Of a stretch of DNA of 13,206 nt, positions 1 through 7,229 are shown in pieces. The notes below the pieces were generated by a model that ran no database searches, was not told where the DNA came from, and saw only the letters and a program-made list of their open reading frames with translations. The position numbers were made by a program, and so were the translations under genes. The DNA is from JAJKIP01 sp040509055 (GTDB taxonomy: Bacteria; Bacteroidota; Bacteroidia; Chitinophagales; Chitinophagaceae): the NCBI GenBank assembly GCA_040509055.1, contig JBEVLT010000082.1:1-13206 (forward strand), written 5' to 3'. Position 1 is the stretch's first letter, and every line of letters begins with the position of its first letter.

Positions 1-1990
1 AGCCTTCGGTCCGAAAACCATTGTACAGGTATTGCGGGCTGGTATAATAGGCTTCCAGCCCCAGTTTTAAAAAATCATGCTTCTCGTAGATCAGCGCAGA
101 GTTGATCTTGTGTTTTGGCACCAGCGGCAGGAACTGGTTGCCGGTCAGATAATCCGCCCTGGCATCGGTGAATGTATAGCCAAGGAACAACTTAAAATCA
201 TGCCGGTAGATAAATTTGGCATTGGTCTCAAATCCCTGGCTCTGTACCGGTTCGGTAGCATTCACAAAAACAAAATTGCCGGTTCCGTCGGGCTGCAGCA
301 CCAGCGGCCGCCTGATACGGGTATAAAAGAACATGTGGTTCAGCGAAAGGTCCAGATCGCCGCCGAGCCTTGTTTTGAAATTGATGTCAGCCGTACCGCC
401 GTAGCTTCGCTCCGATCGTACCCCGGTCAGCTGCTGCACGCCCTGGTACTGCATGGTTTCCGTACGTTCGGTAAAAAGGGTGGGCACCTTGTAGCCCAGG
501 CCGGCACCGATGCGGGAGGTCAGCTTTTCGTTATACCTGATCAGCAGCGATACCCTGGGCAGCACAAAGAACTCGCTGTTGGCAAACAGGGCATTGCTGT
601 ACCGCGCCCAGTCAAACCGCAGCCCGCTTTCCAGCTTCACCTTGTCCGATGCATCCCAGGTATCCTGCACATAGGCGCCGGCGGCCAGGCTGGTATTGTC
701 CCGGTCGCCTGCGCTGGCCTGCTTTTCCGTAAACCGGTCCACCAGCAGGTTGCCCCCGGTCACCAGCGTATGCCGGTCAAAGGAGGAAAGCCAGGTAATA
801 TCGGTAAAGCTGCTATAACTGGCGCCGTGAAAATGATAACCGGGAATGCGGATATGCCGGTCGAATACCGACAGGGCCTGCCGGGCGGTAAACTGGCTGT
901 TATCGCCGCCCTTCCGTTGCAGCTCCAGCGTGGTGATATTGCGCACCGTATTGTTCTCTTCAAAATACCGGTGGGTGGCATCGGCCTTTCCTTTGATCAC
1001 CTGCACATCACCGCCTTCCCGCCGCCCTTTGGTAAAGCTGTTGCCGACGATCAACGTGGTATTGCCATTATAAATGAAAAGCTTCGGATGCACGGTGAAT
1101 TCGAACGAACGCGGCACTTCGGTAAAGTCGTCCTTGTCCACGTCAAACAGCTGCTGGTTATTGACCAGGCCCAGCAGCGTGTAGCCGGTGCGTTTGCCAC
1201 GCCCGGATGAGAAATAGCCCAGGTTGGTCTGGCCGATGCTGGATTGGTTGAGCAGCAGGTTGTGTTCCGTATCCGTACCAGGCGTTCTGGAAATAAAGTT
1301 GACCACGCCGGCTATGGCGCCTCCGCCGTAGAGTGTGGAAGCAGGCCCTTTGATGATCTCCACCTGTTTCAGGTCCAGCGGCGGTATTTCCAGCACGCTC
1401 AGCCCGCTGGCAAAATTGCCAAAGCTGGCAAACCCGTCCTTCAGCAGCTGGGTGTAGCGGCCGTCAAGCCCCTGGATGCGGATGCTGGCATTGCCGCTGG
1501 TAGCGGATGTCTGCTGCACCTGTATGCCCGTGCTTTCGTGCAGCAGCATGGCCACATTGGCAGGCCGCATATTGCTTTTTTCATCGATCTCTTCCATCTC
1601 GATGGTCTCCACCCGCGTGGGCACGTTCCGTATGCTGCGGCTGGTGCGGGTAGACTGGATGATGACCTCTTCTTCCTCCTCCTCTTCTGCCGGGTGCAGC
1701 AGGATGGCATAAGGCTGGCTGCCTTCATAAGGCAGCGCCAGGGTCACTTCGCTCTCCTCAAAGCCGATATGGGATACACGAATACGGTAACGGCCGGCCG
1801 GGAGATCTTTTACCAGCACCAGGCCTGCGGTATCCGCAGACATTCCTTTTTGCAACGAAACAATGGTAACGGTGGCCCCGGCCAGCGGCTCGCTGGTTTC
1901 AGCATTCTTTACCGCCAGGCTTACGGAATGCTGCGCGGAAAGGGTGGCAGCCAGCAACAGTGCGGCTGCACACAGAACTATTCTATACAT
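1..1990 (-). CDS. TonB-dependent outer-membrane receptor (C-terminus beyond window)
   Basis: This is an outer-membrane, TonB-energised receptor for an unidentified ligand. I translated the minus strand from the ATG at 1990; the frame stays open for 663 codons to the window edge, so the last barrel strands are missing. Residues 1-20 form a signal peptide ending LSAQ. Residues 21-100 look like a CarboxypepD_reg/CNA-B-type domain (EPLAGATVTI, LPAGRYRIRV, HIGFEE). Seven glutamates (102-108) lead into a likely TonB box (EVIIQSTRT). The plug domain spans about 120-235 and carries the hallmark VEIIKGPASTLYGGGAI. The rest is aromatic-rich beta-barrel (for example FKLFLGYTFTDAR, LGLEAYYTSPQYLYNGF). 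It lies 44 bp downstream of a small Cys-rich gene and an AraC-type regulator in the same direction, probably one regulated locus. The family call is secure. The ligand is unknown, and a metal complex is only a guess from the neighbours. Confidence 0.93.
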   Translation of the reverse strand, partial: MYRIVLCAAALLLAATLSAQHSVSLAVKNAETSEPLAGATVTIVSLQKGMSADTAGLVLVKDLPAGRYRIRVSHIGFEESEVTLALPYEGSQPYAILLHPAEEEEEEEVIIQSTRTSRSIRNVPTRVETIEMEEIDEKSNMRPANVAMLLHESTGIQVQQTSATSGNASIRIQGLDGRYTQLLKDGFASFGNFASGLSVLEIPPLDLKQVEIIKGPASTLYGGGAIAGVVNFISRTPGTDTEHNLLLNQSSIGQTNLGYFSSGRGKRTGYTLLGLVNNQQLFDVDKDDFTEVPRSFEFTVHPKLFIYNGNTTLIVGNSFTKGRREGGDVQVIKGKADATHRYFEENNTVRNITTLELQRKGGDNSQFTARQALSVFDRHIRIPGYHFHGASYSSFTDITWLSSFDRHTLVTGGNLLVDRFTEKQASAGDRDNTSLAAGAYVQDTWDASDKVKLESGLRFDWARYSNALFANSEFFVLPRVSLLIRYNEKLTSRIGAGLGYKVPTLFTERTETMQYQGVQQLTGVRSERSYGGTADINFKTRLGGDLDLSLNHMFFYTRIRRPLVLQPDGTGNFVFVNATEPVQSQGFETNAKFIYRHDFKLFLGYTFTDARADYLTGNQFLPLVPKHKINSALIYEKHDFLKLGLEAYYTSPQYLYNGFRTEG

Positions 1991-2010
1991 GTGTACAACT
2001 GATTTTTTAA

Positions 2011-2039
2011 GTTAATGAAAAAGAGAGGAATTCATTAAC
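2011..2039. repeat. 9-bp inverted repeat before the receptor gene
   Basis: GTTAATGAA (2011-2019) and TTCATTAAC (2031-2039) are perfect reverse complements separated by 11 bp. The right arm covers the stop codon of the small Cys-rich gene, and the element lies 21-49 bp upstream of the receptor start. It could be a protein-binding site or a weak AT-rich hairpin between the two genes. No strong U-tract follows it on the minus strand, so it is not a convincing terminator. Confidence 0.4.
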
Positions 2040-2346
2040 CCAACCGGGGTGGTTGCCAGAAGCTGTAATGAAGCTCGGGAATAAACGGGAGCAGAAAATG
2101 GGTATACACACGTTTGATACCGGGTGCAGGAACATTGTAAACGATGATGTCGGCATCGATGGTAACAGAAGCGCAACCCTCGCAATTGAAAAAGGGTGAG
2201 CAACTGCCACAGTCCTTGTCGCCGCTTTCGTGCCGCTCAGCCTGCTCCACAGCCGCTTTATCATCGGGGCAGCCGTCAAAGGCACAGCAGGGGATCACGG
2301 AAAGCAGCACCAGGTAAAAAACAAGTATGTACTTCAGCCACTTCAT
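2035..2346 (-). CDS. Small exported Cys-rich protein (DUF6660-like)
   Basis: This is a 103-residue protein of unknown function. I chose the ATG at 2346; a longer reading would begin at TTG 2355 and add three residues before the hydrophobic stretch. Residues 1-22 (KYILVFYLVLLSVIPCC) form a signal peptide or anchor. Seven cysteines follow at 20, 21, 26, 46, 49, 55 and 58, with the pattern CxxCSPFFNCxxC at 46-58. The end contains SFWQPPRL. From memory, these features (VIPC near the signal end, a C-SPF-C core, a WQPP-type end) match a Bacteroidota family called DUF6660, whose role is not established. It sits 54 bp after the AraC-type gene and 44 bp before the TonB receptor, so co-expression is likely. 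A metal-binding role is inference from the cysteines and the context. An HMM search would settle the family. Confidence 0.75.
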   Translation of the reverse strand: MKWLKYILVFYLVLLSVIPCCAFDGCPDDKAAVEQAERHESGDKDCGSCSPFFNCEGCASVTIDADIIVYNVPAPGIKRVYTHFLLPFIPELHYSFWQPPRLG

Positions 2347-2352
2347 CCGGCA

Positions 2353-2360
2353 CAAAACTA
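2353..2360 (-). promoter_or_regulatory. Possible -7 element before the Cys-rich gene
   Basis: The minus strand reads TAGTTTTG, matching the Bacteroidota -7 consensus TAnnTTTG, and ends 6 nt before the ATG at 2346. No TTTG is found at the expected -33 distance. If real, transcription would start almost at the ATG, giving a leaderless or nearly leaderless message. Confidence 0.35.
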
Positions 2361-2400
2361 TGACGGGAACAGGAAAACCGGCGCCGGAGCGGCCGATTTA

Positions 2401-3345
2401 TTATCGCAACAACAGTTCACAAGGCTTCAGGCCGGTGTGCTTCTTGAAGGCGGTGGAGAAGTGAGAAATGGAGGAGTAGCCCAGCAGCAGCGACACTTCG
2501 GTCACGCTCAGTCCCTTTTCGTACAGCAGGTACTTGGCGTGCTCCATGCGCTGGCTCTGGTAAAAATCGAAGATGGTGGTACCGAACATCTCCTTAAAAC
2601 CCTTTTTCAGGTAGCATTCGTTCATTGCCACCTTGCGGCTAAGCTCTTTGATCGTGATCGGCTCGCCGATATGCTGGATCAGCACTTCCCGCGCCCGGAC
2701 GATCTTTTCCCGGTCGGCCTCGTTGGCCAGGAACTTGCAGCTGATGGTGTCGATCTCTTTTTCACCGATCATGCAGTCCAGGCTGTGCAGCAGCAGCATC
2801 TGGATCTGTGCATTGATGAAAATATTTTCCAGCGTATCCGTATAGTTGTTGTTCAGGATAGCTTCCAGCACCATGCGCGATTTGCCGCAGAGCGGAAGTA
2901 TCTTGGTAAAGGAGGACAGTTTGCGGAAACCGAGCACTTCATCGCTCAGCACGGCCACATCCGTATGGCGGGGCTTGACGAACTGCGATAGCTGGGCCGG
3001 GGAAAACCGGAAGCTGAGCAGGTCCAGGCTTTCCTCCTTTTCCGCGCAGTCTTTGCTGAGGTTGAGCCGGCATTTGTCGCATTCGTTGTTTTTCTGGCGG
3101 CAGTATACGTTGCCGCTGACGCAGAATTTCAGCTCCAGGTAGCTCTCGCCCTTTTTCTCTTTTTCGTAGTGATAGACCAGCATGCCGGTATCTTCCGTAT
3201 TCCACTGCACGTTGCGGCGGTAGCGCCGGATGGCATATTGCACGGAGCCAGGCACCTGGTGCTCTTTTTCGTGCAAAAGCGATAATTGCTCCTGCAGCGG
3301 AGCCTGCTTATAGGCCAGGGTAAGTATATCGGGCGCAGCGTGCAT
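2401..3345 (-). CDS. AraC-family transcriptional regulator with Cys-cluster sensor domain
   Basis: This is a 314-residue DNA-binding regulator. I prefer the ATG at 3345 over an in-frame TTG three codons upstream. The C-terminal 100 residues form an AraC/XylS double helix-turn-helix: the first helix pair is around ITIKELSRKVAMNECYLKKG, and the second has the classic LGYSSISHFSTAFKKHTG. The N-terminal half (about 1-200) does not resemble a simple cupin by eye. It contains a tight cysteine cluster, C75-x6-C-x6-C-x2-C-x7-C100, inside FCVSGNVYC and ECDKC, with further cysteines at 153, 191 and 203. Such a cluster could hold a metal or Fe-S centre, or act as a redox switch. It is the upstream gene of the Cys-rich protein/TonB receptor cluster and probably controls it, as Bacteroidota AraC regulators often sit beside the receptors they control. 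Its effector is unknown. Confidence 0.9.
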   Translation of the reverse strand: MHAAPDILTLAYKQAPLQEQLSLLHEKEHQVPGSVQYAIRRYRRNVQWNTEDTGMLVYHYEKEKKGESYLELKFCVSGNVYCRQKNNECDKCRLNLSKDCAEKEESLDLLSFRFSPAQLSQFVKPRHTDVAVLSDEVLGFRKLSSFTKILPLCGKSRMVLEAILNNNYTDTLENIFINAQIQMLLLHSLDCMIGEKEIDTISCKFLANEADREKIVRAREVLIQHIGEPITIKELSRKVAMNECYLKKGFKEMFGTTIFDFYQSQRMEHAKYLLYEKGLSVTEVSLLLGYSSISHFSTAFKKHTGLKPCELLLR

Positions 3346-3351
3346 TGGTTG

Positions 3352-3359
3352 CAAATTTA
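3352..3359 (-). promoter_or_regulatory. Possible -7 element before the AraC-type gene
   Basis: The minus strand reads TAAATTTG, a full match to TAnnTTTG, ending 6 nt before the ATG at 3345. No good -33 TTTG is seen at about 19 bp spacing. A start here would again give almost no leader. It also overlaps the rejected TTG start, which would then lie within the promoter; this favours the ATG. Confidence 0.35.
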
Positions 3360-3452
3360 CAGGCTAAACATTGAATTTCGCCGTTTTGTTGCAGCAAACC
3401 CCTCCTGCCGGGTTGATATGGTAAAAAAAGTTCCTTTTTTGGCCGTAACTGT

Positions 3453-3460
3453 TAACTTTG
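3453..3460 (+). promoter_or_regulatory. Likely -7 element of the lpxA promoter
   Basis: TAACTTTG matches TAnnTTTG and lies 42 nt upstream of the lpxA ATG in the divergent gap between the AraC-type gene and lpxA. The -33 position (around 3430-3433, GTTC) is a poor match to TTTG. Transcription would begin near 3465-3468, at the edge of the inverted repeat that follows. Confidence 0.4.
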
Positions 3461-3463
3461 TGT

Positions 3464-3491
3464 GTCACGTTTTGAAACACGTGACTTTTTT
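3464..3491 (+). promoter_or_regulatory. Inverted repeat with T6 tract in the lpxA leader
   Basis: GTCACGT (3464-3470) and ACGTGAC (3479-3485) are perfect 7-bp arms around an 8-nt loop, followed at once by six T (3486-3491). The shape is that of an intrinsic terminator read rightwards, but no plus-strand gene ends before it. It is either a hairpin at the 5' end of the lpxA message, a read-through blocker for stray transcription, or an operator palindrome (the right arm contains CACGTG). Its role is unknown. Confidence 0.5.
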
Positions 3492-3502
3492 GTAAATACT
3501 GC

Positions 3503-4309
3503 ATGATCCATCCCCATACATATATTCATCCCAACGCAAAGCTTGCCACTAATGTAAAGATCGATCCGTTTACCGTCATTCACCAGGATGTGGAGATTGG
3601 CGATGGTACCTGGATCGGCTCCAACGTGACGATCATGGAAGGAGCGCGGATCGGCAAGAACTGCCGGATATTTCCGGGCGCCGTCATCGCGGCCATCCCG
3701 CAGGACCTGAAGTTCCAGGGAGAATATTCCACCGTCGAGATCGGCGACAACACCACCATCCGTGAGTTTGTGACCGTGAACAGGGGTACCAAGGACCGTG
3801 AAAAAACCGTGATCGGTAAAAACTGCCTGATACAGGCGTATTGCCACCTGGCGCATGACTGTATTGTAGGCGATAACTGCGTGATGAGCAACAATACACA
3901 GGTAGCCGGCCATGTGATCATCGGCGACTGGGCCATCCTGGGCGGCATGTGCGCCATTCACCAGTTCGTCAGGATCGGGCAGCATTCCTTTGTCAGCGGC
4001 GGATCGCTGGTAGGCAAGGATGTACCTCCCTATATCAAAGCCGGGCGCACCCCGCTGAGCTACTCGGGTGTCAATTCCATCGGGCTGAAAAGACGCGGCT
4101 TCAGCGTGGAGCGGATCAACGAAATACTTGACATCTACCGGGTGCTGTACAACAAGGGTATGAATACCAGCCAGGCTGTGGAATACATCGAAGAAGAAAT
4201 GCCGGCCACCGACGAGCGGGATGAGATCCTCACTTTTATCAGGGAAAGCGGCCGGGGTATCATCAAACGGTTCACCAAAGGCAACGGCGATGACGATCTC
4301 CCTATCTGA
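3503..4309 (+). CDS. lpxA: UDP-N-acetylglucosamine O-acyltransferase (LpxA)
   Basis: LpxA transfers a 3-hydroxyacyl chain from acyl carrier protein to the 3-OH of UDP-GlcNAc, the first step of lipid A synthesis, in the cytoplasm. The 268-residue protein matches the family length (about 260). It begins with hexapeptide repeats of a left-handed beta-helix (for example VEIGDGTWIGSNV, ARIGKNCRI). The family core is plain: IREFVTVNRGT (87-96), the catalytic-histidine segment CHLAHDC (H115 and H118, matching HIGHD in E. coli), GHVIIGDWAILGG (H137), RIGQHSF (H161) and GKDVPPY. A C-terminal helical part follows (RRGFSVERINEILDIYRVLY). The ATG at 3503 gives the usual start. lpxD, lpxC and fabZ are not beside it here. 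The gene is divergent from the AraC-type regulator, and its end overlaps the ABC ATPase start by 20 bp, which suggests coupled translation. Confidence 0.97.
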   Translation: MIHPHTYIHPNAKLATNVKIDPFTVIHQDVEIGDGTWIGSNVTIMEGARIGKNCRIFPGAVIAAIPQDLKFQGEYSTVEIGDNTTIREFVTVNRGTKDREKTVIGKNCLIQAYCHLAHDCIVGDNCVMSNNTQVAGHVIIGDWAILGGMCAIHQFVRIGQHSFVSGGSLVGKDVPPYIKAGRTPLSYSGVNSIGLKRRGFSVERINEILDIYRVLYNKGMNTSQAVEYIEEEMPATDERDEILTFIRESGRGIIKRFTKGNGDDDLPI

Positions 4310-4964
4310 TGCCGGTAAACGCTTCAACCGCGAATGGATCTTTCGCCATTTTACGTACGACTTTGAACCTGACCAGTCTTATGCCATCACCGGTCCGAAC
4401 GGTTCCGGCAAAAGCACCCTTTTGCAGGTGCTCAGCGGCAGCCTGATGGTCAACCAGGGCCGTATCCAATACCTGCAGCGCGGCCTGCTGACAACGGTAA
4501 AGACAGGCGAGGGTCCCGCTGCTTCCATTACCTACCAGCCGCATATCCTGCCGGCCGAACAGGTGTACCGCCATGTGTCCATCTGCGCCCCGTACCTGGA
4601 GGTGGTAGAGGAAATGACGCTGACAGAGTTCCTGGATTTTCACCGGGTTTTCAAGCCCTGCCTGCCGGGTGTTACCGTGCAGGACATCATTGCACAGACC
4701 GGGCTGGAGAAGGCCGCGAACAAGCAGATCCGCTATTACTCTTCGGGCATGAAGCAGCGGGTAAAGCTGGCGCAATGCATTTTTTCCGATACGGACATCG
4801 TGCTGCTGGACGAACCCTGCACCAACCTGGATACAGATGGCATTGCGCTTTACCACCGGCTTATCAGCGATTTTTGCCAGAAGCGGCTGGTGATCGTGAG
4901 CAGCAACGACAAGGTGGAATACGAGTTCTGTAAAAAGAAGCTCAGCATCCTGGACTGGAAATAA
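4290..4964 (+). CDS. ABC-type ATPase with atypical Q- and H-loops
   Basis: This is a single 224-residue nucleotide-binding domain. I chose the ATG at 4290 inside lpxA (20-bp overlap, other frame), which starts MTISLSDAGKRF as ABC ATPases do; an ATG further up at 4221 would only add antecedent lpxA-frame shadow. Walker A is GPNGSGKST (35-43), the signature is SSGMKQR (151-157, variant of LSGGQ), and Walker B is DIVLLDEP (169-176) with a D-loop TNLD. Two usual residues are absent: where the Q-loop glutamine is expected the sequence reads SICAPYLEVVEE (about 97-108), and the switch histidine after Walker B is replaced in VIVSSND (N206). No membrane partner is encoded nearby. It could serve an unlinked permease in export, possibly of envelope lipid given lpxA, but that is inference. 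It converges on the antiporter gene with a 2-bp gap. Confidence 0.88.
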   Translation: MTISLSDAGKRFNREWIFRHFTYDFEPDQSYAITGPNGSGKSTLLQVLSGSLMVNQGRIQYLQRGLLTTVKTGEGPAASITYQPHILPAEQVYRHVSICAPYLEVVEEMTLTEFLDFHRVFKPCLPGVTVQDIIAQTGLEKAANKQIRYYSSGMKQRVKLAQCIFSDTDIVLLDEPCTNLDTDGIALYHRLISDFCQKRLVIVSSNDKVEYEFCKKKLSILDWK

Positions 4965-4966
4965 GC

Positions 4967-7219
4967 TTAGGCGCCCTTGTCCGGCTTCAGCAGGGAGGCC
5001 AGTCTCTTTTTCTCCCCTACGATCCATACCACGTCGCCTTCGCGGAACTCCATCGCCGACTCCGGGTTCAGGATACGCCGGCCTTCGCGCTCGATACCCA
5101 CGATCAACCCGTTGAAGAATGGCCGGATCCCGGATGCACGGATAGATTGGTTCAGGAAAGGCGAATTGCTTTCGATCGTAAACTTTTCCAGCTGCACCTC
5201 CGCTTCCTGCCCCGGCCCGGGCATATGTTTGCTCCGTAGCACCACGTTCATTTTTTTCTCCTGAGTATCGGTGCAGATCACGTACAGCTTATCGCCTGGA
5301 TAGACCCGGTCGTTGCGGCCCGGTACCAGGATGGTGATGGAGCCTCGCCTGATCATGGCCACGTTGATACCCATCAGCTCGCGCCATTTCAACTCTTCCA
5401 GCGTTTTGCCGATTACATCGGCCTCCGGCTCCACGTCAAACACGGTCATGTGCGCATCCCAGGGCGCCAGCGATTCATCGCGCCGGCCGGTCTGTTCCTT
5501 TCGTACCCGTATTTCCTCCTGCCGCTGCTTATCGTTCAGGTTGGCGATAAAGCGGTTTTCCAGCCGGTCGTACATAGCCTGCACGCTTTTGCGAAAAGCG
5601 ATAAAGAACAATCCCATGAACAGGGCGCCATACAAGGCAATGGACAGGGAGAAAAAAGCGTCGAGCAAAAAAACAATGAAGAATACGGCGAGCGCTATTT
5701 TGATGCCCCGCATCAGCCAGATGGGTCCCCGGTATTTCTGCTGGGCATAGATGCGGGCAAAGGCCTCGTTCTGCTCGTTGCGTACTGCCAGCGCCCACAG
5801 GAACGGCGCCATCAGTACCAGGGTGATGAAGGAGGCGCTGATCTCGCCGAAATTGTAGTCCACATAACCTTCCACCCAGGGCAGGGCATAGTTGGCCGAC
5901 ATATAAATGATCGCAATGAGCAGCACGGAAAAAACGATCACATTGATCAAAAAGGATTTCAATACCTGGTGCCAGTCGCTGGCCGCACTGATGGTAGTGG
6001 CTTCGGAGCTGTAGCGCAGCAGCGACCTGCGCCATTTTTCAGGCATCCGCCTGTCGATCCATCCATACAGGGGTGCGCTGGCGCGGATCAGGTAGGGCGT
6101 GGTAAACGTAGTGATGCCGGACACGGCGATAATGACCGGGTACAGGAACCCGCTGGTGGCCTTCACCGAAACACCAAGCGCCGCAATGATAAAAGAAAAC
6201 TCGCCGATCTGTGCCAGGCTCATGCCGGTTTGCAGCGACACTTTCAGCGAATTGCCGGAAATAAAAGCGCCGAATCCGGTAGTGATGATCTTGCCGGCGA
6301 TACATACCACGGTGATCAGCAGGATCGGCATGGCATACTCCCCCATCATCCGCAGATCGATCAGCATGCCCACCGATACGAAAAAAATGGCCCCGAACAG
6401 GTCTTTCACCGGCTTCACCAGGTGCTCGATCTTTTCAGACTGCCTCGTTTCGGCCAGCAGCGAGCCCATCACAAAGGCACCCAGCGCCGGCGAAAAACCG
6501 GCAAGAGATGCCAGGTACACCATCAGCAGGCACATGGCAATGGAGACAATCAGCAGCGTCTCCTCGTTCAGAAAGGCCCGGGCCCTCTTGAGCATGGAAG
6601 GAATAAAGAAAATGCCGGTGATGAACCAGAGGATCAGGAAAAACACCAGCTTCAACACCGATAAGATCATTTCGGCCCCGTCGAACTGCCGGCTTACCGA
6701 CAGCGTGGTGAGCAGTACAAGCAATGCGATCGTGATCAGGTCTTCCACGATCAGGATGCCGAATACCAGCGTGGCAAACTTTTTCTTTTTCAACCCCAGC
6801 TCATCGATCGCTTTGATGATGATGGTGGTGGAAGAAACTGCCAGCGCCGCGCCGAGGAAAATACTATCCATCACAGGCCAGCCCAGTACCATGCCCGTGC
6901 CATAACCAAGCGCGGCCATGCCGACCGCTTCTATAAACGCAGAGACGGAAGAAGAGCCGCCTACCTGTGCCAGCTTGCGAAAGCTGAACTCCAGCCCAAG
7001 GCTGAACAACAGGAAGATCACCCCGATCTCCGCCCATACGGTCACGTTTTCCATCCCGATCACGGTAGGAAAAAAACTGAAGTTGGGACTGACAAGTATG
7101 CCGGCGATGATATATCCGAGCACCAGCGGCTGTTTCAGCCACTTGAACAGGATGGTAATGACGGCAGCGGCGCCCAATATCAGGGCCAGGTCGGTGATCA
7201 GGTGTGGTAAATGGGTCAT
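4967..7219 (-). CDS. Kef/CPA2-type cation:proton antiporter with two TrkA_C domains
   Basis: This inner-membrane antiporter exchanges a monovalent cation (K+ or Na+) for protons. It has 750 residues. Residues 1-380 form the CPA2 Na+/H+ exchanger fold, with PLVLGYIIAGILVSP (31-45), the helix AALAVSSTTIIIKAIDELG and the acidic pair in ILIVEDLITIALL (E159, D160). A second block of hydrophobic segments (about 421-441, 461-480, 506-545) lies between the exchanger and a charged linker. Two RCK_C/TrkA_C domains follow: about 592-655 (VIGKTLEELKWREL, YPGDKLYVICT) and 678-745 (FREGDVVWIVGEKKRL). No Rossmann TrkA_N with a GxGxxG is visible, unlike KefB/KefC, so gating by a ligand bound to the RCK_C pair is more likely than by NAD(H). 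The hypothetical gene upstream ends 10 bp before its start, so they are probably co-transcribed. Confidence 0.92.
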   Translation of the reverse strand: MTHLPHLITDLALILGAAAVITILFKWLKQPLVLGYIIAGILVSPNFSFFPTVIGMENVTVWAEIGVIFLLFSLGLEFSFRKLAQVGGSSSVSAFIEAVGMAALGYGTGMVLGWPVMDSIFLGAALAVSSTTIIIKAIDELGLKKKKFATLVFGILIVEDLITIALLVLLTTLSVSRQFDGAEMILSVLKLVFFLILWFITGIFFIPSMLKRARAFLNEETLLIVSIAMCLLMVYLASLAGFSPALGAFVMGSLLAETRQSEKIEHLVKPVKDLFGAIFFVSVGMLIDLRMMGEYAMPILLITVVCIAGKIITTGFGAFISGNSLKVSLQTGMSLAQIGEFSFIIAALGVSVKATSGFLYPVIIAVSGITTFTTPYLIRASAPLYGWIDRRMPEKWRRSLLRYSSEATTISAASDWHQVLKSFLINVIVFSVLLIAIIYMSANYALPWVEGYVDYNFGEISASFITLVLMAPFLWALAVRNEQNEAFARIYAQQKYRGPIWLMRGIKIALAVFFIVFLLDAFFSLSIALYGALFMGLFFIAFRKSVQAMYDRLENRFIANLNDKQRQEEIRVRKEQTGRRDESLAPWDAHMTVFDVEPEADVIGKTLEELKWRELMGINVAMIRRGSITILVPGRNDRVYPGDKLYVICTDTQEKKMNVVLRSKHMPGPGQEAEVQLEKFTIESNSPFLNQSIRASGIRPFFNGLIVGIEREGRRILNPESAMEFREGDVVWIVGEKKRLASLLKPDKGA

Positions 7220-7229
7220 GCTGTTGATA

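Noticed and set aside
77..1210. Long open frame on the plus strand (377 codons)
   Set aside because: It is antisense to the TonB receptor, whose translation shows clear family motifs; the plus-strand protein has no recognisable features.
2347..2355. TTG start for the small Cys-rich protein
   Set aside because: The ATG at 2346 begins a normal signal peptide (MKWLKY) and the TTG lies within TAGTTTTG.
2230..2991. Long plus-strand frame opposite the AraC-type gene
   Set aside because: The minus-strand frame encodes a clear AraC helix-turn-helix; the opposite product looks random.
3346..3354. TTG start giving a longer AraC-type protein
   Set aside because: An ATG lies three codons downstream and the TTG overlaps a TAAATTTG promoter element.
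4221..4289. Upstream ATG for the ABC ATPase
   Set aside because: It would overlap lpxA by 89 bp and add 23 residues without ABC features; the ATG at 4290 gives the usual N-terminus.
3452..4327. Long minus-strand frame opposite lpxA
   Set aside because: The plus strand encodes LpxA with catalytic histidine segments, so this is an antisense shadow.
5450..6664. 404-codon plus-strand frame opposite the antiporter
   Set aside because: The product is rich in Gln, His, Gly and Arg as expected from reading the complement of a membrane protein gene; no start context or motif.
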